Assembly (NCBI GenBank): GCA_027186245.1
Contig: CP114497.1
Location: 1,247,501 to 1,311,500 of the forward strand
Source of the DNA: Coriaria nepalensis
Lineage: Eukaryota; Streptophyta; Magnoliopsida; Cucurbitales; Coriariaceae
Direction of reading: 5' to 3'
DNA length: 64,000 nucleotides
The first letter of the stretch is position 1; each line of letters begins with the position of its first letter. The position numbers and the translations under genes are program-made. Shown one piece after another: positions 35,401 to 46,548 of this stretch. The notes under the pieces are model-generated. The model saw only the letters and a list, made by a program, of their open reading frames with translations, made no database searches and had not been told where the DNA came from.

Positions 35401-35840
35401 CTCAACCTTAGCCATGTCCGATCCGTACGTGATTTCATGATTAGCAAAAGCTTCCGAGTACTTTCTGGTTTGCTTCCTCACTTCAGACGGATCAACGTTG
35501 TAGAATACAGGAAAGACTTGCTGTCCTCTGAATTCGCTGCACTCGGTGATTTTAACGAGTTCGTCCAAGCACTAGGAAGAAGGAGCGTAGTTTTTGGAGA
35601 ATACGACGATTGAAATTCTGGATCCTTCGATTGCTTAGAGAAGTGCCGGTGAGATCTGTTTCCCCCTCCTGAGCTAGTCGTCGAGGAAGGTCTGTATTCC
35701 TTTTTGCTGCAAAGCTTTCAGAGATGGCTTGTGAAGTTGTTGCGCATGTCTTCGTCTCTGAAACTCAAGAAAACGTCGTGTTTCCATTGATGAGTGGAGG
35801 CAGAAGTAGAAGAAGAGGAAGAGAAAGAGGATGAAGAAGA
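32409..35840 (-). pseudogene. TIR-NBS-LRR disease-resistance gene, degenerate
   Basis: Domain order of a TNL immune receptor is retained. A serine-rich N terminus is followed by TIR text HDVFLSFRDEDMRNNFTSHL (about 35725-35795), then NBS with intact P-loop GIGGLGKTT near 35075-35100, kinase-2 VLDDVDNLNQL near 34850, GSRIIITTRNRDLL near 34770 and GLPLAL near 34590. LRRs run from 34250 to about 32860, and a C-terminal C-JID module lies at 32409-32780. Breaks include a frameshift after TSHL, TAG after TFLDD, TAA before AIEGSR, TAG replacing the Trp of SSWCLDEL, a frameshift just before KGLPLAL, stops in the LRRs and a frameshift at the G run near 32690 in C-JID. Not translatable as a receptor; transcript status unknown. 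Confidence 0.88.
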
Positions 35841-35862
35841 AGAAGCTCCTTGTGTCAAACAT

Positions 35863-37250
35863 TGATGGATGCAGAGAAGAATGCCGATTATGCTCTGCGA
35901 TTGGATTTCGATGGCAGAAGATGTAATAACTGGTTCAAGTTGAAAAACAGTTGGAACCGTAAGAGCATGGTTTTTGATCTTTTTTTTTTTTTTTTTTTGC
36001 GTGGGAACATTTCCGTTGACTTTAGAACCTAAAAAGTAAAAAAGTACCGTAATATTTAGGCCAAATTATAAGTTATTTGTGTTTGTTATTAATCCCTAAT
36101 ATTTTAAAATTTTAAATTATAAAATACGATCTCTTTATATTTATTTTTAATTATCAAATTAATTTTTATATATTTATTATGAATTACAAATTTAATTATT
36201 AATAATTAATATTAAATTTTAATTTTCTAATTATCACTAAATTAATATTAACTAAAAAATTTTAATATAATTTTTATTATAAGATATGATAAACAAGTGT
36301 TTTTTTTTTCCTTTTAATTATTATTATTATTATTATTTTTTGCAACATTATTCAAAAATCTTAAAATTTTTAATAAAATAGATAAATTTATTTTAAATGA
36401 TTATGTATTTGATATATTAAATTTGCGTTCCTTTTATACGTAGTTTATAAACGTATTTAATACATGCATTTGAATATTTTACACTAGAAGTAGTCTAGAA
36501 TATCTTAAGTCCACTACACAAGGAGTTTGGATTTGATATGAACAGTAAGGCTCGGAATCCTTCTATTAGTACTAACGTGAATCAATTTAAAACTTTTAAG
36601 ATTTTTTTACATTTCTGTCCTGCTTCATGTGGAAGAGTTCAGATCCCGTACGATACTGACTGAATCCAAACTCTTGTACATGCTCTTGATTCTATACATC
36701 TGTTTGACATGACTGATGATTTGAGTTTTCATTCTTAAACAGAAAGAGCACTTAATGATGCAATCGCTACATTTCTAACTTACTAAGAATCTCTCCAACA
36801 ATTTTACTTGTATGATTAATTCACTTTCTTACTTAAAAAGTAGGTTTAGCACCGTTTTATGAGAATGAGAGGAGCAATTGAAGACTTGCTTTATGAAGAC
36901 AATTCTCCAATACAGTAAGCTTAACTAAATAGCCTCCAAGACAGTCCTCGTTAGATTTCTATTTCAATCTGTCTTAAATAAATGAGTGCAAGTAGGCAAG
37001 TAGGCAAGTAAGTGTTATGCTACCTCACGCATGACGTCACTCGCGCATATAATGGTGGCTACCTAGTAGTAGTAGGCCAGTCCCCACCCAGCCGAAGACG
37101 GAAAGTGATATTGACTCGGACAAAGGAAAGAAAAAAGAAGCACTCACAGCTCTTTGGCTCTGCCTGTTTGTCTCAATTTGGTAGTCATCCTCAAAGTCAA
37201 TGCACGTGTTCGAACAGGCAGATTTGAAGGCAACCTTCTCTACTTAATTA
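35863..37250. other. Gene-free AT-rich spacer with a possible small MITE
   Basis: Very AT-rich from 36040 to 36440. At 36518-36533 and 36663-36677 lie near-perfect inverted copies of ACAAGGAGTTTGGATT (one-base indel), bounding about 160 bases, which could be a small inverted-repeat element. A short tandem AAGTAGGC repeat lies near 36990-37010. Confidence 0.35.
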
Positions 37251-37952
37251 GAAAGCAAGACTTGAGGAAGAATTCCCAAACACGGGCGGTATACCATGAG
37301 CACGAAGATATTGAATCATACGTAAACAGATGACAAACTCGGAATCAGGTATTATAGTTGGTAATTTTTGTTGGGTTCGATTTTGAGACCGCCTCATATT
37401 TATAATTGTAGCTTGAGTAAGAGAAATCGAGACTAAAGCATGGTCGATAAGTATTGGGATAACTGAATACATAAAAAAGATGATGACTGAGACCGAGATC
37501 CGATAAGGTTGAGTGGAATGTCAGTCAATGTGATAATAGCTGAGTAGGGTGGCAAGGCATCGTGCATCACTGAGGTTGAGCTAGATATTGCCTCACTCAT
37601 CTCATACCTGAGTACGGATATACTGAAGAGGTGAAAGACAGGTGGAAATTTACTGATATCTGAGTGGAGGACATACTCCTAGCATATCAAACTAGGGCGG
37701 CGCTGTTACACACTGAGGTGACTATGAGTGCGGGAAATGTCTCTGCCATAATGCATGAACAATCAAGATACTGAGCAATAGAAGTGCTTATTTAGCATCT
37801 AAGGATCTGAAGAACTGAGCACTCGCTAGGAGCTCAGCATCCAACAATTTGGAGTGCTTATTTGGCGCCCAAAGATATGAAGATCTGAGCACCCGCCAGA
37901 AGCTCAGCATCCGACAACTTGAAGCGCTTATTTGACATTCATACTCATTGAT
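37251..37952. repeat. Spacer with a 70-bp tandem repeat (37783-37945)
   Basis: Units starting AGTGCTTATTT begin at 37783, 37853 and 37923, an exact 70-base period; two full copies and a partial third. Each contains CTGAGCAC(T/C)CGC and AGCTCAGCATCC. The surrounding sequence has moderate GC but no recognisable coding family. Confidence 0.8.
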
Positions 37953-39440
37953 GTTAGGAACTATTGATACTTATTTTATGTGACCAATTGAAAAAATTCA
38001 ATGGTAATAATATTAAACTGTTAATGAGTTTGGTCGGTAACTATTGTACTTATGATACTCATATTCGAGATCACCACATTATTGACATAATGCGATATCA
38101 TGTTTTGGCATCACTTCACATGGTCTTAGCCAAAGGCTATTAAAATGGTAAATTGTTGGGCATGTATTCGCATATGTGCAGTCTATTGGAGGATACGATG
38201 GAATCCATCATCTTTATATTAGAGGAGGTGTTTATATGAGTCATATAACTTATGCGTGAAGAAAATTCTTGCGCAATGTAGTATGGTTAGAGAAAGAGTT
38301 CTCTAAAGATCAATTGTCTAACTGCATACGAAGTTTATGACATTCATAAAAAAAAAAAAAGTCTAAAATGGCTTAACAGTTAAATCATACCATATAACTT
38401 TCTAAAAGCACGATTGATGGAAGGTCAATCTGATGTGGTAATAGTCATCTATGATTAACTTGTGGAAGTCCCTCGTACTTCTCATTATACGAGTGGCACA
38501 CACACGTTACTAGAGGCTAATGTGTGTCTGGTGGTGTCAACTTGATTATAGAGAACGATCATATTGACTATTTGTTTTGAAAAATATTTTCAAAGTCAAA
38601 CGGTCTATTAGTAAAAAATTGATAAAATTCATAGGTTATTGTGGGGCACACTTGCTATGAGAATATATAACTTATTTGGTTACACACACTAATGTTGATT
38701 GGATCAAGGTTGAATTCTATATTGGAGAATTTTGACATCATAATGAATTTGATTTAAAGAGTTAAATCATTAGTTAGCTTAATTTGTTAAGTTTAAGCCA
38801 CACCCGCACTCTTAGCACAATCAAAGTGTGTTTTAGATTTAATTAAAAATTAAATAATTAATTAAAAAAATATTATTTTGACTAAGATAACCTATTAAAT
38901 TGAGATTTAATTATTATAAAGTCATATAATATTTTTCGCATCAAAATAAGGTTTGTTGGATCATTAAAGTGTTAATAAGGCTAAACGGGCTCATGGACAT
39001 GGTCCAAATTAAAATATACATTTTATCGGGTAAAATTAAATTTTTAATTTGGAAAAAAATATTATTTTAATTTTTTAGAAACGAGAATTAAAATAAATCA
39101 CGAGAAAGCTGAACATGATTAATTTTATTAATCGAGCTTTGGAGGTCAATAAGGTTAAAGCCCAAGTGGCTTGTGCCCTTATATAAAGATATAAAATCCT
39201 AGGGCTTCTCATAATTATGTGTGCCGCTTTTTTTAGTAAGAGAGAAAGAGATACATTGTTTCTCATATCATATTTTATTATCCTTCCCCATTTATTTGAT
39301 TCAAAGAGTTTAATCATTCAAACTTGAATCTTATGTTCAAGTTATTGATTGTGTGGACTAAGAATAGAGACTGAGTGACAGCGAGGGACCACCACGAGGC
39401 AGTAATGTCAGCATGTGAACGACGGCGACAATAAAAATAA
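37953..39440 (+). mobile_element. Candidate decayed LTR-retrotransposon segment or solo LTR
   Basis: The stretch begins TGTTAGGAACTATTG at 37952 and contains a promoter-like region: TATATAAAG near 39180, then ATCCTAGGGCTTCTC and a leader-like pyrimidine-rich segment up to about 39340. That layout resembles plant Copia-type LTRs. No second LTR, primer-binding site or protein domain was found, so the call is tentative. Confidence 0.3.
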
Positions 39441-40192
39441 GTGAAGTTCTATTCGGAACTTAGAGGAGATTGTGAACTCGATATAATTCATCCGCCCCTT
39501 GTATTTAGTCAGCCTCGTGCATAAAATACCCTCAAATCCCCTTGCCAAACTGGTACCAATTCTAGTAGCGAGAAAGTCAAAATTGTGCCAAACCACATCA
39601 TTCATTAATTGATCCAATTCTCAAAGCAATCTGCACTAATAAGACCTTGCTTAAGCTTAATGAGATCTAATTATTCACAAAACATGAATAATGAGATGAG
39701 AAATCAGGACAAAATGAAGATCAACACCAAATTAGAATCAAAATTGCTACTTAAAAGATGAGAAATCAGATTTGAGAATGATCCCACTAATAATACATAA
39801 TCAAATCAAATGAGAAAGTTTAGCTTAAAACGAAGATGAATAATTAAAAAGAAGGTTAAATCCTAACTATGGTTGGATTTAAGATGTAAGAAGATTCGGA
39901 GATCTCTAAATGTAGGGAGATAAGCTAATTAGGTTGAGAGAGGGAGAATTGGATTTTAGAATTCCATCACACCTACTACTTAAGTAACTAAAAAAAAAAA
40001 AAAAAAAAACTTTTTGTGTTTGTTTTCAATCACGTGCGTAAAGTGTGAATACCTACTGATTATTCTGCCTAAATTATTTGGAAAGTGCCTCGTGAATCAT
40101 GTGGAAATCATGAATCTTGTAAAAAATTTGCAAAATGCAAGAGAAAACATGTAAAGAGAATCCAAGAACAGAAGACATGATCAATATTCAAG

Positions 40193-40231
<39 letters not shown>

Positions 40232-40931
40232 GTAGACTAATTAATTTTCGTATTAAGATCAAGTAGAAATTTTAAATTGAGCAATCTAAAGTCTTAAACG
40301 ACGTGTTACACGACCCACTCTAAATCAGACAATTAATGATGTGATGTTTTTTTTTTAATTGACTTTTTTTTTTTCTTGGTACGTCAAAAACAATAGGTCT
40401 TGTGAAAAAAATAAAAAATAAAATAAAAAATTAATAAATTGCGGCTCCCTAAATTCAATTCAATGTATCTGCCGATAAGATAAGAGAGGTCCCCTAACCG
40501 TACAGCTTTTATTTTACGTGTGCTTAAAGCGCGTGGAGAATCTAGGCCGTAAGCGAGTTAAATGGTAAGATGAAATTTAAATAAAATGACGTAATTTTGA
40601 TAATTATTTATATAATTTATTTAATTAATTAAATAGGATGTTTTTATTAAAAGAGAGATGTGCTTTCAGAACGGGACAGAGGTGGTAAAAAAAAATAATA
40701 ATAATAATTTTGTTGCCAATTTTATAATTGTATATATATATATATAAATGCTTCCATAAGATAATAATAATTATATGCAACGTGGAAAATAGTCAGAAGC
40801 GTGAAAAAAAAAACCTCACTTATATTTTAAACCTAAAAAAATAAAATAAATAATAAATAATAAAAGTATACTTTAATTTGATGAACAATATAAAAGTCTT
40901 TACAACACGGATTGAGTATAAATAAATAAAA

Positions 40932-40962
<31 letters not shown>

Positions 40963-41520
40963 GAAAAAGACAAGCAAAAATCATGGTCAAACATGCAAGT
41001 TGTAAGTCTTCTTCTTGTCTTCAATAAAGTAATAACATTCACGGATCACAATTCTGGCCGACTCCATTTTTTTTTGGTTGCTGCTAACATTACTTTACTA
41101 CTTCTTCAGAGTCCTTAGTCTCCTACTTGGTGTGCTTGACTTTGACTTTCTGTACACAAAATTCCAACTCAGCCGACAAGACCCACCGATCAACAATTAT
41201 TAACGTCACAAAATCACACTCCACAATTATTTTATCATTATTTTATTTTTATTTTTATTAAATGAATCCAACAGGCAAATGCAAATGGCCAGTTCATTCA
41301 CGTTTCTTTCCATCCACTTTCCTCCACAACTTGAGAAGATCCCTCTATATAACCTCTGCTTCATCTGTTCATCTAATAATCTATAACAAAATTCTGAAAA
41401 ACATTCTCGTGTGGAAAGTTTTGATTTGGGTCTTCTTCTCTTTTACTTAAAGGGATTACAAAAAAGCTCAAGAAGAGGTTTCAGTTTGGTTGAAGATATA
41501 AATAGTTAGAAGTAATTCCT
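39441..41520. promoter_or_regulatory. Spacer and WRKY promoter with W-box pair
   Basis: Gene-free up to the WRKY start. A (TA)n microsatellite is at about 40195-40227 and another near 40941-40961. Upstream of the WRKY gene, two W-box cores TTGAC lie six bases apart at 41136-41140 and 41142-41146, and a reverse TTGACC at 40985-40990. TATATAA at 41346-41352 is a plausible TATA box. Group IIa WRKY genes are commonly auto- and cross-regulated through W-boxes. Confidence 0.6.
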
Positions 41521-42866
41521 ATGGCTTTTTCTTCATTGCTTGATACTTCATTGGATCTTAACATCGTCCCTCTCCGGCTTCTCGATGACCGTCCGGTCAC
41601 TAGCCGACCCGGTACCGGTCTAACGTATCATGATAACAAGTTCATGGAGGTAGATAGCAAATCTTTGGATTTGGGCATGAGGCTTTCCACTAAAGAAGAG
41701 GTTAGTTTTTACTTTTCTTTCATCTGTTTTCTCTTATTTATTTATTTTTTTAATATAAAGTAAGGGATTAACGTTATGTTTTGAATGATATTCAGACAGG
41801 ATCTTTGGCAGAGGAGTTGAGCAGAGTGAGTGCAGAAAACAAGAAGCTGACAGAAATGCTGACAAGGGTTTGTGAGAATTACAATGCTTTGAGGAGGCAG
41901 TTTATGGAGTATATGGCCTCAACCCCAGAAAAGGAACAGAGCCCATCAAAGAAGAGAAAATCTGATGAAAGCAGCGATAACAATAACAATAACACGAACA
42001 GTAGTCCTTTTATCACTAACAATGGACACAATGGAAACTCAGCAGAGAGCAGCTCAACTGATAATGATCAGGAATCACTTAATAAGATTTCAAAGGGTGA
42101 AATTGTTAAGGCCAAGATTACAAGGTCTTACTTCAGGACTGAACCATCTGATACATCACTTGTAAGTACTATACTTTTCATGCTTTAGAAGTAGAGAAAT
42201 CTATTGATAATGGTGAACCCCATGTGGCGAGTCCCCTAATCGAGAAGAAATTAATCGAATGTGCGACAAAATCTGTGTGTTTGCAGGTTGTGAAGGATGG
42301 ATATCAATGGAGGAAATATGGACAAAAGGTTACAAGGGATAATCCTTGCCCTAGAGCTTACTTTAAATGCTCTTTTGCTCCAACCTGCCCTGTCAAAAAG
42401 AAGGTAATTACTCAAGAAGGGGGAAAAAGAAAAACAGTTTATGGGATTTCTGATTGTTCATAATTGAATTGAGGAGAGAGAATATAAGGACTAAGTGGGA
42501 TTTCTGAATTGTGCTTTTTAGGTTCAAAGAAGTGCAGAGGATCAATCCATTCTAGTGGCAACTTATGAAGGAGAACATAACCATCCGCATAATTCTCAGC
42601 TAGAGGCAACATCCGGGTTGAACTGTGGGCTAGCTGTCGGCCCGGTCCCAGTCCTGGCTAACTCACCTGATTCATCCGGACGGTCTATTACACTTGATTT
42701 GACGAAAACTACGTCCGGCAATGAGGCCAAACTTTCAGAATCAAGAAAAGATAGTGCAGAGGGGCATAAGTTCTTGGTTGAAAAGATGGTTTCTTCATTG
42801 ACTAAAGATCCGAATTTCACAGCAGCATTGGCAGCAGCTATTTCCGGGCGAATTTTTGACAGATGA
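41521..42866 (+). CDS. WRKY40: Group IIa WRKY transcription factor (WRKY40-like)
   Basis: Nuclear DNA-binding regulator of defence and abscisic acid responses. Four exons: 41521-41700, 41796-42161, 42287-42403, 42522-42866; 335 residues. Order: DTSLDLN motif near residue 8; leucine-zipper-like coiled coil ([18 protein letters not shown]); a basic PSKKRKS signal; asparagine-rich linker; the WRKY domain, WRKYGQK at 190-196 and zinc ligands C210, C216, H240, H242 (C-X5-C-X23-H-X-H). The intron after VKKK/VQR is the conserved group IIa position. The C-terminal [17 protein letters not shown] block is typical of WRKY18/40/60. W-boxes lie upstream. Best match by wording and gene order is WRKY40 rather than WRKY18 or WRKY60. 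Confidence 0.95.
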
Positions 42867-43626
42867 TTGACCGGAAAATGGCGAAAAATATCAACACAAA
42901 AAACTCCAGAAACAAGGTTGAAAATATTACAGGATTGAAATGTGGGAAATGAGCAGGTAAATACACGAGAGAAAAGAAAAAAAGAACGAAATGTGGGAGA
43001 TTTATTGCTGTTTAAAATTTACTCAAATTCAAATAGAGGAATTATATTTCATATATAGCTCAGTCAGGGCAAAGAGTGCCCCTTTGGAAATTCAAAATTC
43101 AACCTTTTCCGGCATCTGTTCTTCATTCCTAAACTCTTACTAATAGAAGACCTATCTAGAAACGCAACGAAGAATGTTCTTTTGAGGTGTACTTTATCGT
43201 GTAAGTGAACGATCACAATCGCATATAAATTTAATATAATGTATAATATAATATATAGATATGATATTTATAGACTTCTAATTGTGACTCATCGGTCTAG
43301 GTAGATCGAGTCTATCCAAAATTAAAGATACCAAGTAAAAATGCAACAATGGATATGGTTTTGATCATTTTGTACCCAAAAAAAAACAACTGATTCTAAG
43401 CTATTTTCTGTATTTTGGAACCATCAATTTGTACAGACAACACAAGCAAATTTTCCAACCCCTCAAATGAAATTTACAAGTCATCATCCAAAACCAGCCC
43501 TAGGAAAATTCACTCTTGAAATAATAAAGTCAACTCATCCATGGCTCTCTCAAGGCTCAAGTTTTTCGGTTCTATCAATTCCTCCTCGACAACCTTACAC
43601 TTGATGAGGCTACCACCTTCTTCTTT
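42867..43626. other. Convergent 3' spacer between WRKY and glycosylase genes
   Basis: Holds 3'UTRs of the two converging genes. Otherwise unremarkable AT-rich DNA; no gene seen. Confidence 0.45.
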
Positions 43627-45674
43627 TCATTCTCCGGCAAGGGTCATACATTCTTGAAACCTGAAGCAACTAATGAGGTGGTCATTAGTTAAACCCGCCA
43701 CTTGCATGAACGTATAGATGACTGTGAGACCCACGCTCCGGAACCCTCTCCTAACCAGGTCCTTGCTGATAACCTCTGCTTTTGAGGTCTTTACAGGGAC
43801 CTGGCGAGGGTAACGGGATTGATTGACTATAGGCTTATGATTCACAAAGATCCAAAGGTACTTGTTGAAGGAACCAAACTCATTGATTATCTGCCTCGTG
43901 ACAGAAGAAAATTAAGGTATCAGCAACAGCCAATAGTTTTTGAAAGCACTTAGAATACAGTATAGAAGAAGAGGATATATTCTACCTTGCACATTTGACG
44001 GGCATTTTCAATAATTGCTCGCACCTTGGGTTCTGAAAGTAAAGAGCTAGCAGGACTTCCAGGAGTAATCTTTTTCTCGTTTACCTTTGAAAGAGAGCTT
44101 GGATCAAAGTCCAAAAAGATTTCACTGTTTACAGAATACAGAAAAGAACTGAGTTAAAACTCAAGCAAATGTTAAGAAGCAATTGGTGTCTTGGATAAGA
44201 GATAAATACCTAAATAAGTGCCTCTTAGCCAGAATGGATGGCCATGTAAGTTCAGCCAAAGCACCCGAGAGACTGAGCAATTCAAACAGTTTCCTGCATG
44301 ATTTTTAAATTATTTTAGTGAATAAAGTTATCGAAATTCAGTTGCATATCAAAATGTAGACTAGAGCTGATCTTTATACTCCATAGAAGATTTACATACT
44401 TGTCATCATGAACTGGTACTCCCCATTCTTCATCATGAAAAGCAGCATAACATGGATCTTTTCATCAAATGAAAAGCAGTCAGCAATTAAGGAAAATCTA
44501 CGGAAATTTAAGAAGCATGAGAGTCGATAATTTAAAGCGTGGGAATTCATTTTATAAACTTTGCCATAGTTCATTACTTGGGTTTTTGTCAATGGAGGGG
44601 GTTGACATTGATCTTTAACTAGAGGTTAAAGACTGCAGCCAAACTTACAAGACTGAGGCTTGGGTTAAAAGGTCAAAGTACATGGAGTCAAAAGAGTGGA
44701 TTGTAAAATTGGAACGAAACTTTCACCCACTGACATACACCAACAGTGGCTTAATCTTCAGAGAAAATAAATTCAGTTCTTGGACATAGAGACATACATG
44801 TAAATATGGTATGTTCATGTCATAAATCTTCTATGCATTCAAATTCAGCCATCAATATTACATTTTCTTCCGATTATAAACCAAAAAGAAACAAGATGAA
44901 GTGTAAACCGAATTATATGCACAGAACATGAACCGTGAAAATGAAGCATTTTTAACCCACTTCATATCTGAAAAATGGGTCAAGTTTTCTCATCTGAAGA
45001 TTAGCTGAGCTTCAGCAAATTTGGCCATTACCCTTCTGAAAAGAAAACTTTTCTAACCTAAACACACAATTGCATCCTGTAATAATAAATAAACATTTCC
45101 AAGAGAATACTTAGCTCCTTTTAAATGTTATGTACAGAAGTTATGAGCAAGAGTACCAGAGAAAACTGCAAAACTCACCGGTATTAGGCGTGACCCAAGC
45201 ACATCTTTTCTTAGCATCCAAACTCTCCGTTAAACCCCTCGCGATATCATCAACACCAACTTTTCTAGCCGCCTTGTCAACCATCTTTGAACAGCATTGC
45301 CTTCTCCTTACAGCCGAGCCCCCTCCCCTCTTCACACCTCTCCCACTCGACGCTCGACTGTTTGACGAATCAGACGATGCATCTGACGAGCAAGAGCCAT
45401 TCATAGGAAAATTGAGCAGCATCTGGTACCGATCCTGCTGCTTTAGGAGTGACGGAACCGTCACGCATCTAGAGTGAGGCGATGGCGGAGGTGATGAGAA
45501 AACTCTCTTGTCCTTCGACTCAGCTTCTTGACGCGGGTTTTCAGGCTTCTTCAGAGGTTTCGAACCTGGTTTTCGAGTGTCCATTGGTCTGGCCTTGTTG
45601 CCGGTAGGTCCAAGTACCGGCCGAGCTTCTAGCTCGGCGACATTCATTGAACTTACTCTAGGTGGACCCGACAT
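43627..45674 (-). CDS. DNA-3-methyladenine glycosylase I (TAG family)
   Basis: Base-excision repair enzyme removing 3-methyladenine; plant members are nuclear. Five exons: 45179-45674, 44400-44457, 44210-44293, 43986-44124, 43627-43890; 346 residues. A 150-residue basic, serine-rich plant-specific N-terminal extension precedes the TAG domain. The zinc-snap ligands of bacterial TAG are recognisable: C158 in KRCAWVTPNT, H173 in AAFHDEEWGVP, and the His/Cys pair in NDHLISCF near the C terminus. Helix-hairpin-helix-type text follows (LSGALAELTWPSIL, then FGSFNKYLW and SKDLVRRGFRSVG). Phases agree at all junctions. Divergent from the PNSB1 pseudogene across 874 bases. Substrate range in plants is not known to me for this subtype. 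Confidence 0.9.
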
Positions 45675-46548
45675 TGAATGAAAGAAGTCTTCGGTTTCCA
45701 GAAATGCGCCAAAATTTCCCGGAAAACTCGATCGAAACGATACTCTGTTTTGATTTTGACCAAGTTTTTCACAGAAATTTCTGAAATAAGATTGAACAAC
45801 TGTAGAGGAAGATTAGAGTAAGGTTTGAGAGTGAGCTAAGATTGAAGTGTGAGAGGGAAATTGAAAGCTTTAGGAAAGACGAAGATTCGAAGCTGCATTG
45901 TTGAAGGTAACGACTTTTAAGGCTGGAAAGACATACTGAATGTATATCAATTACAATTTTGTTACTGACAAGGAGAGTGTTTGGTGGGTGGGAAAACTAG
46001 AAGTAAAAAGAGAGAGAATGTGAAAAAAATGCGAGAAAAAATTTTCCGATTCAAGGAAAAAGCTTTCGGAAGACGTTTTTAGTTTTTTTAGGGGGGCAGG
46101 GAAAGCAACGAATTAGAACTTCGGGAGTGGGAGAGAGAGAGAAAGAAAGTACAATCATTTAGTGCCACGTCGGAATCGGACTGTCCTTGACCTTTCAGTG
46201 TTGATTAGCTGACAACCCCCGTGAAGAGGTTCCAACTTCCATCCATTTATTTTTTTCTCTACTTTAATGTAATTTACAATGTTATTTACCAAACCCATTT
46301 TACGTGGTGGTATAAGCCTCAAATCATGTTGTATTAGTGGTATAACCCTCTCCCTAGATGTGCACTAAAGATGAAATTCAAAGATAAACTTAGCCGCCCA
46401 TACATTCAAAATCCAACGTTTTGATGCATCCTCAGATTTTCAATCACCAAATTCGTAAAATAACTAGTAGAAAATTAAAAAGAAAAAGAAGTAATCAACA
46501 ACCAGAAATCAAAGCTGATAGTATCTCTAGCTGGACAAGGGGCTAGCC
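45675..46548. promoter_or_regulatory. Divergent upstream region of glycosylase and PNSB1
   Basis: Contains the glycosylase leader (45675-45900, pyrimidine- and GA-rich) and would have held the PNSB1 promoter. I see no TATA or named element strong enough to call. Confidence 0.4.

Noticed and set aside
37248..37472. 74-residue minus-strand frame in the gene desert
   Set aside because: No homology I recognise and surrounded by repeat-like DNA; not reported as a gene.
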